DNA of 7,545 nt from Paracoccaceae bacterium (GTDB lineage Bacteria; Pseudomonadota; Alphaproteobacteria; Rhodobacterales; Rhodobacteraceae), in assembly GCA_019090405.1 (NCBI GenBank), contig JAHRVZ010000065.1, positions 1 through 7,545 on the forward strand, written 5' to 3'. Both the position numbers and the translations under genes were made by a program. This document shows positions 1 to 5,487 of this stretch, in pieces. Numbering within the stretch: the first letter of the stretch is position 1; each line of letters opens with the position of its first letter. The notes under the pieces were generated by a model. The model saw only the letters and a program-made list of their open reading frames with translations, did no database searches and was not told where the DNA came from.

Positions 1-299
1 ACCCCGTTGGATGCGTTGGTTGCGCCCGGACCCCGTGTCACGGCACAGATACCGGGTTTGCCGGTCAATTTGCCATAGGCCTCGGCCATGTTTGAGGCAC
101 CGGCTTCATGACGGCAGGTGATCACGTCAATATCATCCACGTGATCATACAGCCCATCCAACAAACCAAGATAGCTTTCGCCCGGAACGCAAAAAATTCT
201 TTCTGCGCCAAGAATGGCCAGTTGGTCGGCCAGAATGCTGCCCCCATGGCGACGTTTAAGGCCAGATTTTTCTAAGGATTTCGGACTGTTATTGGACAT
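1..299 (-). CDS. ThDP-dependent enzyme, acetolactate-synthase-like, N-terminal fragment (3' end outside window)
   Basis: This is the first 99 codons of a gene that runs off the left edge. The translation has the N-terminal pyrimidine-binding domain of thiamine-diphosphate enzymes. RHGGSILADQL (17-27) and IFCVPGESYLGLLDGL (35-50) are followed by CRHEAGASNMAEAYGKLTGKPG (62-83), in which E65 is the conserved cofactor-activating glutamate, and by TRGPGATNAS (88-97). These are family signatures of acetolactate synthase-like enzymes. The family also contains decarboxylases and carboligases, and the FAD/ThDP C-terminal parts needed to separate them lie outside. The ATG at 297-299 is chosen because an in-frame stop lies 7 codons upstream; GGAG sits about 11 nt before it, a rather long spacing. 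The gene lies 152 nt downstream of the hydrolase gene on the same strand, so it may be the third gene of the ligase operon or may have its own control. Its place in a degradative cluster argues against housekeeping branched-chain amino-acid synthesis, but this is inference. Confidence 0.85.
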   Translation of the reverse strand, partial: MSNNSPKSLEKSGLKRRHGGSILADQLAILGAERIFCVPGESYLGLLDGLYDHVDDIDVITCRHEAGASNMAEAYGKLTGKPGICAVTRGPGATNASNG

Positions 300-411
300 G
301 TGGTCAAGTGCTCCGTATCAATTTCGCCATTGATCCGCGTCATTTGACCGATCACTGCTAGCGCGATCCGACAGCAGAAATGCGGCTAACGCAAGCACGA
401 TTTTTCCCAAT

Positions 412-439
412 CCAAATATCCACGTTTCGATATATTTGG
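412..439. repeat. Perfect 8-bp inverted repeat, operator-like, before the ThDP gene
   Basis: CCAAATAT (412-419) and ATATTTGG (432-439) are exact reverse complements separated by 12 bp, so the half-site centres are 20 bp apart, about two helical turns. The repeat starts 13 nt after the stop codon of the hydrolase gene and about 110 nt before the ThDP gene start. No run of T follows on the minus strand (the transcript continues ATTGGGAAAAATCG), so it does not look like an intrinsic terminator. A dimeric regulator site is the more likely reading. No clear promoter was found in the rest of 300-451, and no supported small gene. Confidence 0.4.
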
Positions 440-451
440 GCTGCCAGATGT

Positions 452-1150
452 TCAGGTAACTTTGACGATCAGATCATCAAGTCCTTGTATCGTCACCGCA
501 ATCTCATCGCCGCGCTGAACCGGCCCAACCCCTGCAGGGGTTCCAGACATGATGACATCGCCCGCAGCCAGTTCAAAATAGTCAGACAGATAGGAAATCA
601 TTTCCGGCACTTTCCAGATCATCTGGTTCATGTCGCCGGTCTGTTTGATTTCACCATTTAGCCTTAGCTCAATCAATCCCGCGTCCAAATGACCAACATC
701 ATCCACAGACCGAAGCGGGCCAACCGGGGCCGACCGTTCAAATGCTTTGCCAATCTCCCACGGTCGGCCCATTTTCTTTGCCTGCCCCTGAAGATCGCGG
801 CGCGTCATGTCCAGCGCTGGCGCATAACCCCAAACATGACCCAGCGCGTCCTTGGTTTTGATGTTTGTTCCGCCGGATTTCAATGCAACCAACAGTTCGG
901 CTTCGTAATGCACATCTTTGCTTTGGGTTGGGTAGGGGAATGTCCCGCTGTTATCCAGATTTTCTGGGTTTTTCTGGAAAAAGAACGGTGCCTCGCGGTC
1001 CGGATCATGGCCCATTTCTACGGCGTGGGCGGCATAGTTGCGGCCAATGCAATATACCCGGCGGACAGGGAACGCGCTGCCCTTGTCAAACGGCCCCCCA
1101 ACCACCGGAATTACCGGAGTTGGGGGTGGATTTATCACAAAATCAGCCAT
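452..1150 (-). CDS. Fumarylacetoacetate hydrolase (FAH) family protein, fumarylpyruvate hydrolase-like
   Basis: This is a 232-residue single-domain FAH-family enzyme. The family consists of metal-dependent hydrolases, decarboxylases or isomerases acting on 2-oxo/acylpyruvate-type acids in the cytoplasm. RRVYCIGRNYAAHAVEMG (30-47) opens the catalytic fold. The metal ligands are visible as HYEAEL (E83, E85) and D114 in ALDMTRRD. K135 lies in GKAFERSAP, and MSGTPAGVG (201-209) is the conserved C-terminal loop. The N-terminal part reads like fumarylpyruvate hydrolases of the gentisate pathway (NagK type), but sequence alone does not fix the substrate, and no gentisate dioxygenase or maleylpyruvate isomerase is in the window. 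The start is the ATG at 1148-1150, with GGAG 6 nt upstream. The ligase stop codon is only 14 nt upstream on the same strand, so the two genes are almost certainly co-transcribed. This suggests the hydrolase works on an intermediate of the acid activated by that ligase, or on a parallel branch. Length and motifs look intact. Confidence 0.88.
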   Translation of the reverse strand: MADFVINPPPTPVIPVVGGPFDKGSAFPVRRVYCIGRNYAAHAVEMGHDPDREAPFFFQKNPENLDNSGTFPYPTQSKDVHYEAELLVALKSGGTNIKTKDALGHVWGYAPALDMTRRDLQGQAKKMGRPWEIGKAFERSAPVGPLRSVDDVGHLDAGLIELRLNGEIKQTGDMNQMIWKVPEMISYLSDYFELAAGDVIMSGTPAGVGPVQRGDEIAVTIQGLDDLIVKVT

Positions 1151-1164
1151 TTAGGTCTCCGCAA

Positions 1165-2382
1165 TCAGTCGTAGCTGCGCTGATCCTCGATCACCAGACC
1201 GTCTTTGGGCAGAGACCCCAACGCGACTATCTCAATCGTTCCCTTTAGCTTTAGCACATTTTTGATCGTGGCCGCATATGCCGATTCATCCCCGCCAGAG
1301 GCTTCGATCTGAACTGTCATCACATCCATTTCACCCTGACGGCTGGCAATGACCCGAACTTTGGCAATCTCGTCGTGTTTCGCGACAAGCGCGGCCACTT
1401 GTTCAGGGCGCACAAACATACCCTTGATTTTGGCGGTCTGATCCGCGCGGCCCATCCAACCCTTGATGCGCATATTGGTGCGGCCACAGGGGCTTTGGCC
1501 CGCCATCAAGGCACTTAGATCGCCTGTAGCAAACCGGATAAGCGGATAGTCCGGGTTCAAGGACGTGACCAAAACCTCGCCAACTTCGCCTGCTGGCACG
1601 GGATTGCCAGTGCCGGGCGTGACGATTTCAACGATCATATGTTCATCAACGATCATGCCCTCCATCGAACAGCTTTCATACGCGATGTTGCCCAGATCAG
1701 CGGTGCCATAGGACTGCAGACAGGCGATGCCCCGATCGGCATATTCGGCGCGCATCGAAGGAAACAGGGCGCCGCCTCCAACTGTCGCCTTGGTGATGGA
1801 CAGCGCAACACCCATTTCATCGGCTTTATCCAATATGACCTTCAGGAAATCAGGCGTCCCAGCATAGGCCGTCACCCCCACATCGCGCGCCGCCGCGACC
1901 TGCAGTTCGGATTGACCAGTACCAGCGGGCAATACCGCCGCGCCAACCGCGCGCGCGCCGCTTTCAAACAACATGCCCGCAGGGGTCAAATGATAACTAA
2001 AACAATTCTGTACTATGTCGCCCGGTCCGATGCCCACGGCATGCAGGACGCGGCCAAACCGCCACCAGTCGTTGTCGATCCCACCCGGTTCATAAATCGG
2101 ACCCGGAGACTGAAACACATGGCCAAACCCCGACGCAGGTTTAGTGGTAAATCCACCAAAAGGCGGGTTCGCCGCCTGTGCTTTGCCAAGTTCGGATTTG
2201 CGCAAAACCGGCAGTGTCGCAAGGGCCGCCACATCGCTGTAATCGGCGGAATTCAGCCCCTGAAACGCGCCTTTGTAACCGGGCACATCTTTCACCCGCT
2301 CAATCTGCGCGGCTATCGCAACAGCCTGATCCGCTGCCCGTTCATCCGCCGAGCGCGTTTCCAGAGAATCATAAAATTTCAT
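1165..2382 (-). CDS. PaaK-like AMP-dependent acyl-CoA ligase (phenylacetate-CoA ligase family), with altered core motifs
   Basis: The 405-residue product belongs to the adenylate-forming phenylacetate-CoA ligase family, which activates a carboxylic (often aryl) acid with ATP and CoA. It starts MKFYDSLETRSADERAADQ. Supporting motifs, numbered from this start, are SYGTADLGN near 219-227 (the aromatic-G-T/D-E-like acyl/AMP motif), RFATGDLSAL near 284-293, the hinge-like GRADQTAKIKGMFVRPEQV near 310-328, and a C-terminal mini-domain ending LPKDGLVIEDQRSYD. Two core motifs differ from the family norm. The Ser/Thr/Gly-rich phosphate loop (SSGTTGKPT in PaaK) is replaced by FQSPGPIYEPGG, and the position where a GK with the catalytic lysine is expected reads DGL. 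The start is ATG 2380-2382, with AAGGA 9 nt upstream. A frame extension to 2457 lacks such a site and would begin at the predicted transcription start. It leads the putative catabolic operon. The substrate is unknown; aromatic acids such as phenylacetate, indoleacetate or aminobenzoate derivatives are guesses from family membership. Confidence 0.85.
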   Translation of the reverse strand: MKFYDSLETRSADERAADQAVAIAAQIERVKDVPGYKGAFQGLNSADYSDVAALATLPVLRKSELGKAQAANPPFGGFTTKPASGFGHVFQSPGPIYEPGGIDNDWWRFGRVLHAVGIGPGDIVQNCFSYHLTPAGMLFESGARAVGAAVLPAGTGQSELQVAAARDVGVTAYAGTPDFLKVILDKADEMGVALSITKATVGGGALFPSMRAEYADRGIACLQSYGTADLGNIAYESCSMEGMIVDEHMIVEIVTPGTGNPVPAGEVGEVLVTSLNPDYPLIRFATGDLSALMAGQSPCGRTNMRIKGWMGRADQTAKIKGMFVRPEQVAALVAKHDEIAKVRVIASRQGEMDVMTVQIEASGGDESAYAATIKNVLKLKGTIEIVALGSLPKDGLVIEDQRSYD

Positions 2383-2463
2383 ATGTCTTGTTCCTTCGCT
2401 AACGCAACATCTGCTTACAAAGGCGAAACCGTAATCGGCACCCGAAAGCGACTGCATTTTGCG

Positions 2464-2491
2464 ATTCTAACGTACCACTCAGTCAAGGCAA
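2464..2491 (-). promoter_or_regulatory. Candidate sigma70-type promoter for the ligase-hydrolase operon
   Basis: On the minus strand, TTGCCT (2486-2491) and TAGAAT (2464-2469) are separated by 16 bp. This gives five of six matches to the -10 consensus and four of six to the -35. The predicted transcription start is near 2457, which leaves a leader of about 75 nt before the ligase ATG at 2382. It lies just downstream (in reading direction) of the dyad at 2503-2533, consistent with regulated initiation. This is prediction from consensus only. Confidence 0.45.
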
Positions 2492-2502
2492 ACCCTTACC
2501 AT

Positions 2503-2533
2503 CAACATTTTCCAAACCGTGCAAAATGTTGCA
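2503..2533. promoter_or_regulatory. Overlapping inverted repeats, candidate operator of the ligase operon
   Basis: Two dyads overlap here. CAACATTTT (2503-2511) and AAAATGTTG (2523-2531) form a perfect 9-bp inverted repeat with an 11-bp spacer. TGCA (2520-2523) and TGCA (2530-2533) are spaced by 6 bp, forming TGCAAAATGTTGCA, whose outer five bases on each side are complementary. TGCA-N6-TGCA is the operator form reported for the benzoyl-CoA-responsive repressor BzdR of Azoarcus. A further TGCA half-site (2453-2456), within GCATTTTGC (2454-2462), sits at the predicted transcription start. Site function is inferred from symmetry and position, about 30 bp upstream of the -35 element. Confidence 0.45.
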
Positions 2534-2550
2534 AAGACCACGTGAGTCTG

Positions 2551-2576
2551 AACAGGTGGGGATGGTTCATCCTGTT
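2551..2576. repeat. Inverted repeat / hairpin downstream of the epimerase gene
   Basis: AACAGG (2551-2556) pairs with CCTGTT (2571-2576). An alternative inner stem pairs GGATG (2560-2564) with CATCC (2568-2572) around a 3-nt loop. It lies 24 nt past the epimerase stop codon and upstream of the ligase promoter. There is no poly-T run on either side, so a classical intrinsic terminator is not supported. It may reduce read-through or be another protein site. Confidence 0.25.
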
Positions 2577-2599
2577 AGCACCAGCAAATCCCTGAGCCT

Positions 2600-3631
2600 T
2601 TATTTGTCATAATAGTCGCGAAACCAGTCGACAAATTTTGCGATGCCATCGCGGAAATCGGTCTGGGGTTGATACCCGGTGAGTGTTTTCAGCAAATCCG
2701 CATTGGCCCATGTCGCAGGCACATCGCCCATTTGCATCGGCATGTAATTGCGAATGGCCTTCTGGCCCAGACAATCCTCGATCGCATCAACAAAATCCAG
2801 CAACCGCACCTTGTCGGAATTGCCAATATTGACCACCCGATAAGGTGCCGCAGGAGACAGGCTGTCGCCGTCAGGCACAACTCCGTCTTCGGGGCGCACC
2901 GGAACCGCATCAATCAGCAGACGAATGCCGCGCACCAGATCGTCAACATAGGTGAAATCGCGGTACATGTCGCCGTTGTTGTAAATGTCGATTGGCCGGT
3001 TTTCCAGTATCGCATCAACGAATTTATACAGTGCCAGATCAGGGCGACCCCAGGGACCATAGACCGTAAAAAAGCGGAACATCGTGGTCGGCAGATTCCA
3101 CAAATGCGCATAGGCGTGACCCATGCTTTCATTGGCCTTTTTGGTCGCCGCATAAATCGTAAGCTGGTGATCCGCCTTTTCCATCTCGTCAAACGGCATC
3201 TCGGTATTGGCGCCATAAACCGATGAGGTCGAGGCCATCAACAGGTGTTTCACCTCAAGCCGCCGCGCCGCCTCCATCACATTGAAAGTGCCGATCACAT
3301 TGCTGTCCAGATACGACCGCGGGTTTTCAAGCGAATAGCGCACACCCGCCTGCCCGGCCAGATGCACGATGATTTCCGGGTCAAAGTCATCTGCAATCCG
3401 GTCCAGCAAAACCTGATCTTCAAGCATGCCCTCGGTCATGGTGAAATTGGGTTTTTGCAGCAATGTTGCGTGGCGGCGTTGCTTTAACCTGACATCATAG
3501 TAGTCGGTCATCCCGTCATAGCCGTGCACCCGAAACCCCTCGTCCAGCAGTAATTTGGCCAGATGGAACCCGATAAACCCGGCGGTGCCTGTAATCAGAA
3601 TACGTGGTGCTGTGTCATTTTGAGATGCCAT
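2600..3631 (-). CDS. UDP-glucuronate 4-epimerase-type NAD-dependent epimerase (CapI-like)
   Basis: The 343-residue product is an extended short-chain dehydrogenase/epimerase with a Rossmann fold. It probably interconverts UDP-glucuronate and UDP-galacturonate in the cytoplasm for surface polysaccharide synthesis. The NAD-binding GTAGFIGFH begins at residue 15. Next come HLAGQAGVRYSLENP (90-104), the active-site STSSVYGAN (about 135-143) and YAATKKANE (about 160-168, the YxxxK pair). The substrate-type signature TVYGPWGRPDLALYKFVDAIL and the RDFTYVDDLVRGI segment are characteristic of CapI/UDP-glucuronate 4-epimerases, and unlike the TviC/WbpP group. The start chosen is ATG 3629-3631, which places the Rossmann loop near the N-terminus as usual. 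The frame stays open to a TTG at 3692-3694, adding 21 hydrophilic residues that look non-native, and neither start has a strong Shine-Dalgarno. It is divergently transcribed from the dehydrogenase gene, which could supply a uronic-acid nucleotide. All catalytic residues appear intact. Confidence 0.9.
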   Translation of the reverse strand: MASQNDTAPRILITGTAGFIGFHLAKLLLDEGFRVHGYDGMTDYYDVRLKQRRHATLLQKPNFTMTEGMLEDQVLLDRIADDFDPEIIVHLAGQAGVRYSLENPRSYLDSNVIGTFNVMEAARRLEVKHLLMASTSSVYGANTEMPFDEMEKADHQLTIYAATKKANESMGHAYAHLWNLPTTMFRFFTVYGPWGRPDLALYKFVDAILENRPIDIYNNGDMYRDFTYVDDLVRGIRLLIDAVPVRPEDGVVPDGDSLSPAAPYRVVNIGNSDKVRLLDFVDAIEDCLGQKAIRNYMPMQMGDVPATWANADLLKTLTGYQPQTDFRDGIAKFVDWFRDYYDK

Positions 3632-3853
3632 ATCGGATGATTGCCCTGCAATTTGATTCTGGTTATCGAAATTGGGTGGATGACCCTGTTCCAATTGGTT
3701 TATTCTTCAAAGACGCAATTTGCAATTGTGCTTGCCTTTTGGTCTGCAATGGCCGGGCTAATGGCGGGGCTGCCCGAAAAAGAACTTGGGTTGGCCGCCA
3801 ATTGAAACTACATCGTGACGCAGTCTGTAGATGTTTAATAGTTTGGGCCAGAA
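3632..3853. other. Divergent intergenic region between epimerase and dehydrogenase genes
   Basis: This 222-bp stretch separates two head-to-head sugar-nucleotide genes and must hold their promoters, but I could not assign a convincing -35/-10 pair for either. It is richer in A+T in its epimerase-proximal half. It contains three CAATTG hexamers (3692-3697, 3723-3728, 3799-3804), one inside CCAATTGG, plus related CAATTT and AAATTGGG variants. Near the dehydrogenase start, CTACA and TGTAG, and overlapping them ACATC and GATGT, form short inverted repeats (about 3808-3835). No small gene with a ribosome-binding site was seen here. Confidence 0.4.
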
Positions 3854-5128
3854 ATGTTTGACCAAAAATCAATAAAAATTGCCGTTATCGGCCTTGGCTA
3901 TGTCGGCCTGCCGCTTGCTGTGGAATTTGGCAAGCAGCGGAGCGTTGTTGGCTTTGACCTGAACCCGCTGCGTATTGATGAGCTCAAGGCCCGGCAGGAT
4001 AAAACCGGCGAAGTCAGCCCGCAGGAACTGGGTGCAGCGCAGCTGACCTTTACGACCGATCCGGCCGCAATTGCTGATTGCAATGTTTACATTGTCACCG
4101 TGCCAACGCCGATTGATCAATACAACAAGCCTGACTTGCGACCGCTTTTGACCGCCTCAGAGACAGTCGGAAAACTGCTTAAACCCGGCGATATCGTGGT
4201 TTATGAATCCACGGTCTATCCCGGCGCCACCGAAGATGACTGTGTTCCCATCCTTGAGCAGCAGTCGGGGTTGACGTTGAACACAGATTTTTACGTAGGC
4301 TACAGCCCGGAACGCATTAACCCGGGTGACACGCAGCACCGTTTGCCAGATATCAAAAAGGTCACATCCGGCTCGACCCCGGACGTTGCCGAACAAATCG
4401 ACGCGCTGTATCGCGAAATCATTACTGCCGGCACCTACAAAGCCCCGTCGATCCGCGTAGCCGAAGCGGCCAAAGTCATCGAAAATGCGCAACGCGACCT
4501 GAACATCGCCTTTATGAACGAACTGGCGATCATCTTTGACAAGATGGGTATCGACACCAATGACGTGCTTAAGGCGGCGGCGACGAAATGGAATTTCCTT
4601 GCCTTTCAGCCGGGACTTGTTGGTGGCCACTGCATCGGTGTTGACCCGTATTACCTGACCCACAAAGCGCAGGATTTGGGCTATAATCCCGAAATCATTC
4701 TTGCCGGTCGAAGGATGAATGATGGCATGGGGGCATATGTTGCCGGCAAACTGGTCAAAGCCATGCTGAAAAAGGGCATTCAGGTGAACGGTGCAAAGGT
4801 TCTGATATTGGGGCTGACGTTCAAGGAAAATTGCCCTGATCTGCGCAACACCAAAGTTGTTGATGTCATCAATGAACTACAGGAATACGGCGCGACAATC
4901 GACGTGCATGACCCGCGTGCGGATGCGGATGAGGCCGAAAAACTGTATGGTCTCAAACTGGTAAGAGACCCGCAACCGGGCCAGTATGACGGGGTATTAC
5001 TGGCGGTGCCGCATCAGGAATTCAAACAGGAAAACCCCGCTGTACTGCGTCGCCTTGGCAAGCAGAACAGCGTTTTTATGGATCTCAAAGGCATTTTTGA
5101 CAAACAGGACAGCGATAGCCGCCTGTAA
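3854..5128 (+). CDS. Nucleotide-sugar 6-dehydrogenase, UDP-N-acetylhexosamine type (TviB/WbpO-like)
   Basis: The 424-residue enzyme oxidises C6 of a UDP-sugar to the acid with two NAD+, giving a UDP-uronate-type precursor for capsule, exopolysaccharide or O-antigen. The N-terminal Rossmann domain carries IAVIGLGYVGLPLAVEF (9-25). VTVPTPID (81-88) and YESTVYPGATEDDC (117-130) follow, then YSPERINPGD (150-159). The catalytic lysine lies in AAKVIENAQRDLNIAFMNE (K207). The central helix is followed by LVGGHCIGVDPYYLTHKA with nucleophile C260. The C-terminal UDP-binding domain includes LGLTFKENCPDLRNTKV (319-335). GEVSPQEL, the TPID loop and the KWNFLAFQPGLVGGHC segment are typical of the TviB/WbpO branch (UDP-GlcNAc/GalNAc dehydrogenases) rather than classical UDP-glucose dehydrogenases, but the acyl-group preference cannot be proven by eye. 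The first in-frame ATG puts the Rossmann loop at residue 13; the ribosome-binding site is weak (GGGCC about 5 nt upstream). It reads away from the epimerase and converges with the small exported protein gene 21 nt downstream. Confidence 0.92.
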   Translation: MFDQKSIKIAVIGLGYVGLPLAVEFGKQRSVVGFDLNPLRIDELKARQDKTGEVSPQELGAAQLTFTTDPAAIADCNVYIVTVPTPIDQYNKPDLRPLLTASETVGKLLKPGDIVVYESTVYPGATEDDCVPILEQQSGLTLNTDFYVGYSPERINPGDTQHRLPDIKKVTSGSTPDVAEQIDALYREIITAGTYKAPSIRVAEAAKVIENAQRDLNIAFMNELAIIFDKMGIDTNDVLKAAATKWNFLAFQPGLVGGHCIGVDPYYLTHKAQDLGYNPEIILAGRRMNDGMGAYVAGKLVKAMLKKGIQVNGAKVLILGLTFKENCPDLRNTKVVDVINELQEYGATIDVHDPRADADEAEKLYGLKLVRDPQPGQYDGVLLAVPHQEFKQENPAVLRRLGKQNSVFMDLKGIFDKQDSDSRL

Positions 5129-5131
5129 TCA

Positions 5132-5144
5132 GCGCGGCCCGCGC
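5132..5144. terminator. Short GC hairpin between convergent genes, possible weak terminator
   Basis: GCGCG (5132-5136) and CGCGC (5140-5144) form a 5-bp all-GC stem with a 3-nt loop, 3 nt after the dehydrogenase stop codon. On the plus strand it is followed by GTATACTATTTCTTAAG and then a T6 run about 18 nt on, inside the converging gene. The T-tract is not adjacent, so intrinsic termination is uncertain. It is the only candidate in the 21-nt gap. Confidence 0.25.
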
Positions 5145-5149
5145 GTATA

Positions 5150-5380
5150 CTATTTCTTAAGTTTTTTCAGAGCTTCAGCACATCCCACCGAAAGCTCGTT
5201 TTTGTTCTTCTTAAGGCAGGTTTTAACCGCGCCATCACCGTAAGATACATCAGGGCACAGTCGCACTACGTCTGGTGCGCAATACTCTTTCAGCTGTTCA
5301 ATTTCTTCGGACTCGTGGCTGCTGGCATTTGCCGAAACCGCATAAGAAATTGAAAGTGCTACGATCATAAGTTTCTTCAT
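5150..5380 (-). CDS. Small exported cysteine-rich protein (GLG1-type Cys-rich repeat, one unit)
   Basis: This is a 76-residue precursor. Residues 1-19 form a signal peptide: two lysines, a hydrophobic stretch MIVALSISYAV, and an ANA cleavage motif. About 57 mature residues remain, with four cysteines (C34, C42, C55, C67) in the pattern C-PDVVRL-C-PDV-GDG-VKT-C-L-NELSVG-C-AEAL. This matches a single unit of the cysteine-rich repeat known from Golgi GLG1/ESL-1 proteins and found as short secreted proteins in proteobacteria. Two disulphides in the periplasm are expected. The molecular function is unknown. The C-terminus is lysine-rich (LKKLKK). The start ATG at 5378-5380 has AGGAA 6 nt upstream. 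The gene lies 107 nt after the methyltransferase on the same strand but has its own promoter candidate, so it is probably expressed independently. Confidence 0.85.
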   Translation of the reverse strand: MKKLMIVALSISYAVSANASSHESEEIEQLKEYCAPDVVRLCPDVSYGDGAVKTCLKKNKNELSVGCAEALKKLKK

Positions 5381-5427
5381 GGGGGTTCCTATTCACTCAT
5401 AATATTTCAAACGACCTGACCTAAGAA

Positions 5428-5457
5428 ATCATAGGCACCGCAAAGGTCTGCTGACAA
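5428..5457 (-). promoter_or_regulatory. Candidate sigma70 promoter of the small cysteine-rich protein gene
   Basis: On the minus strand, TTGTCA (5452-5457) and TATGAT (5428-5433) are separated by 18 bp, each with five of six consensus matches. The predicted transcript starts near 5421, leaving a leader of about 40 nt with AGGAA before the ATG. It sits directly after the methyltransferase stop codon, so the small gene need not depend on the upstream efflux/methyltransferase transcript. Confidence 0.55.
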
Positions 5458-5487
5458 GCATTTTGAAGACGTCTTGGATGTGGTGGC

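Noticed and set aside
119..147. Perfect 9-bp inverted repeat TGATCACGT-N11-ACGTGATCA
   Set aside because: It lies inside the conserved coding region of the ThDP enzyme. One dyad of this size is roughly expected by chance in 7.5 kb when all spacers up to about 20 bp are allowed.
300..451. Possible short coding frames of about 21 codons in the gap before the ThDP gene
   Set aside because: They have no ribosome-binding site and no recognisable content; one merely overlaps the ThDP start out of frame.
2383..2457. 25-codon N-terminal extension of the CoA ligase
   Set aside because: The upstream ATG coincides with the predicted transcription start and has no Shine-Dalgarno, whereas ATG 2382 has AAGGA at 9 nt and gives a family-typical N-terminus.
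2551..2576. Rho-independent terminator of the epimerase gene
   Set aside because: A stem can be drawn but no T-run follows in either direction, so it is listed only as an inverted repeat.
1639..2595. 318-codon open frame on the plus strand
   Set aside because: It lies opposite the ligase gene. Its translation is rich in Arg/His/Gln with no recognisable domain, and codon-bias shadowing of the real gene explains it.
3632..3694. 21-codon TTG-initiated extension of the epimerase
   Set aside because: It adds a Gln/Asn-rich segment before the Rossmann loop that such epimerases do not need. ATG 3631 is simpler, although the extension cannot be fully excluded.
4157..4663. 168-codon open frame on the minus strand inside the dehydrogenase gene
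   Set aside because: It is fully antisense to highly conserved catalytic regions of the dehydrogenase and has no ribosome-binding site or family resemblance.
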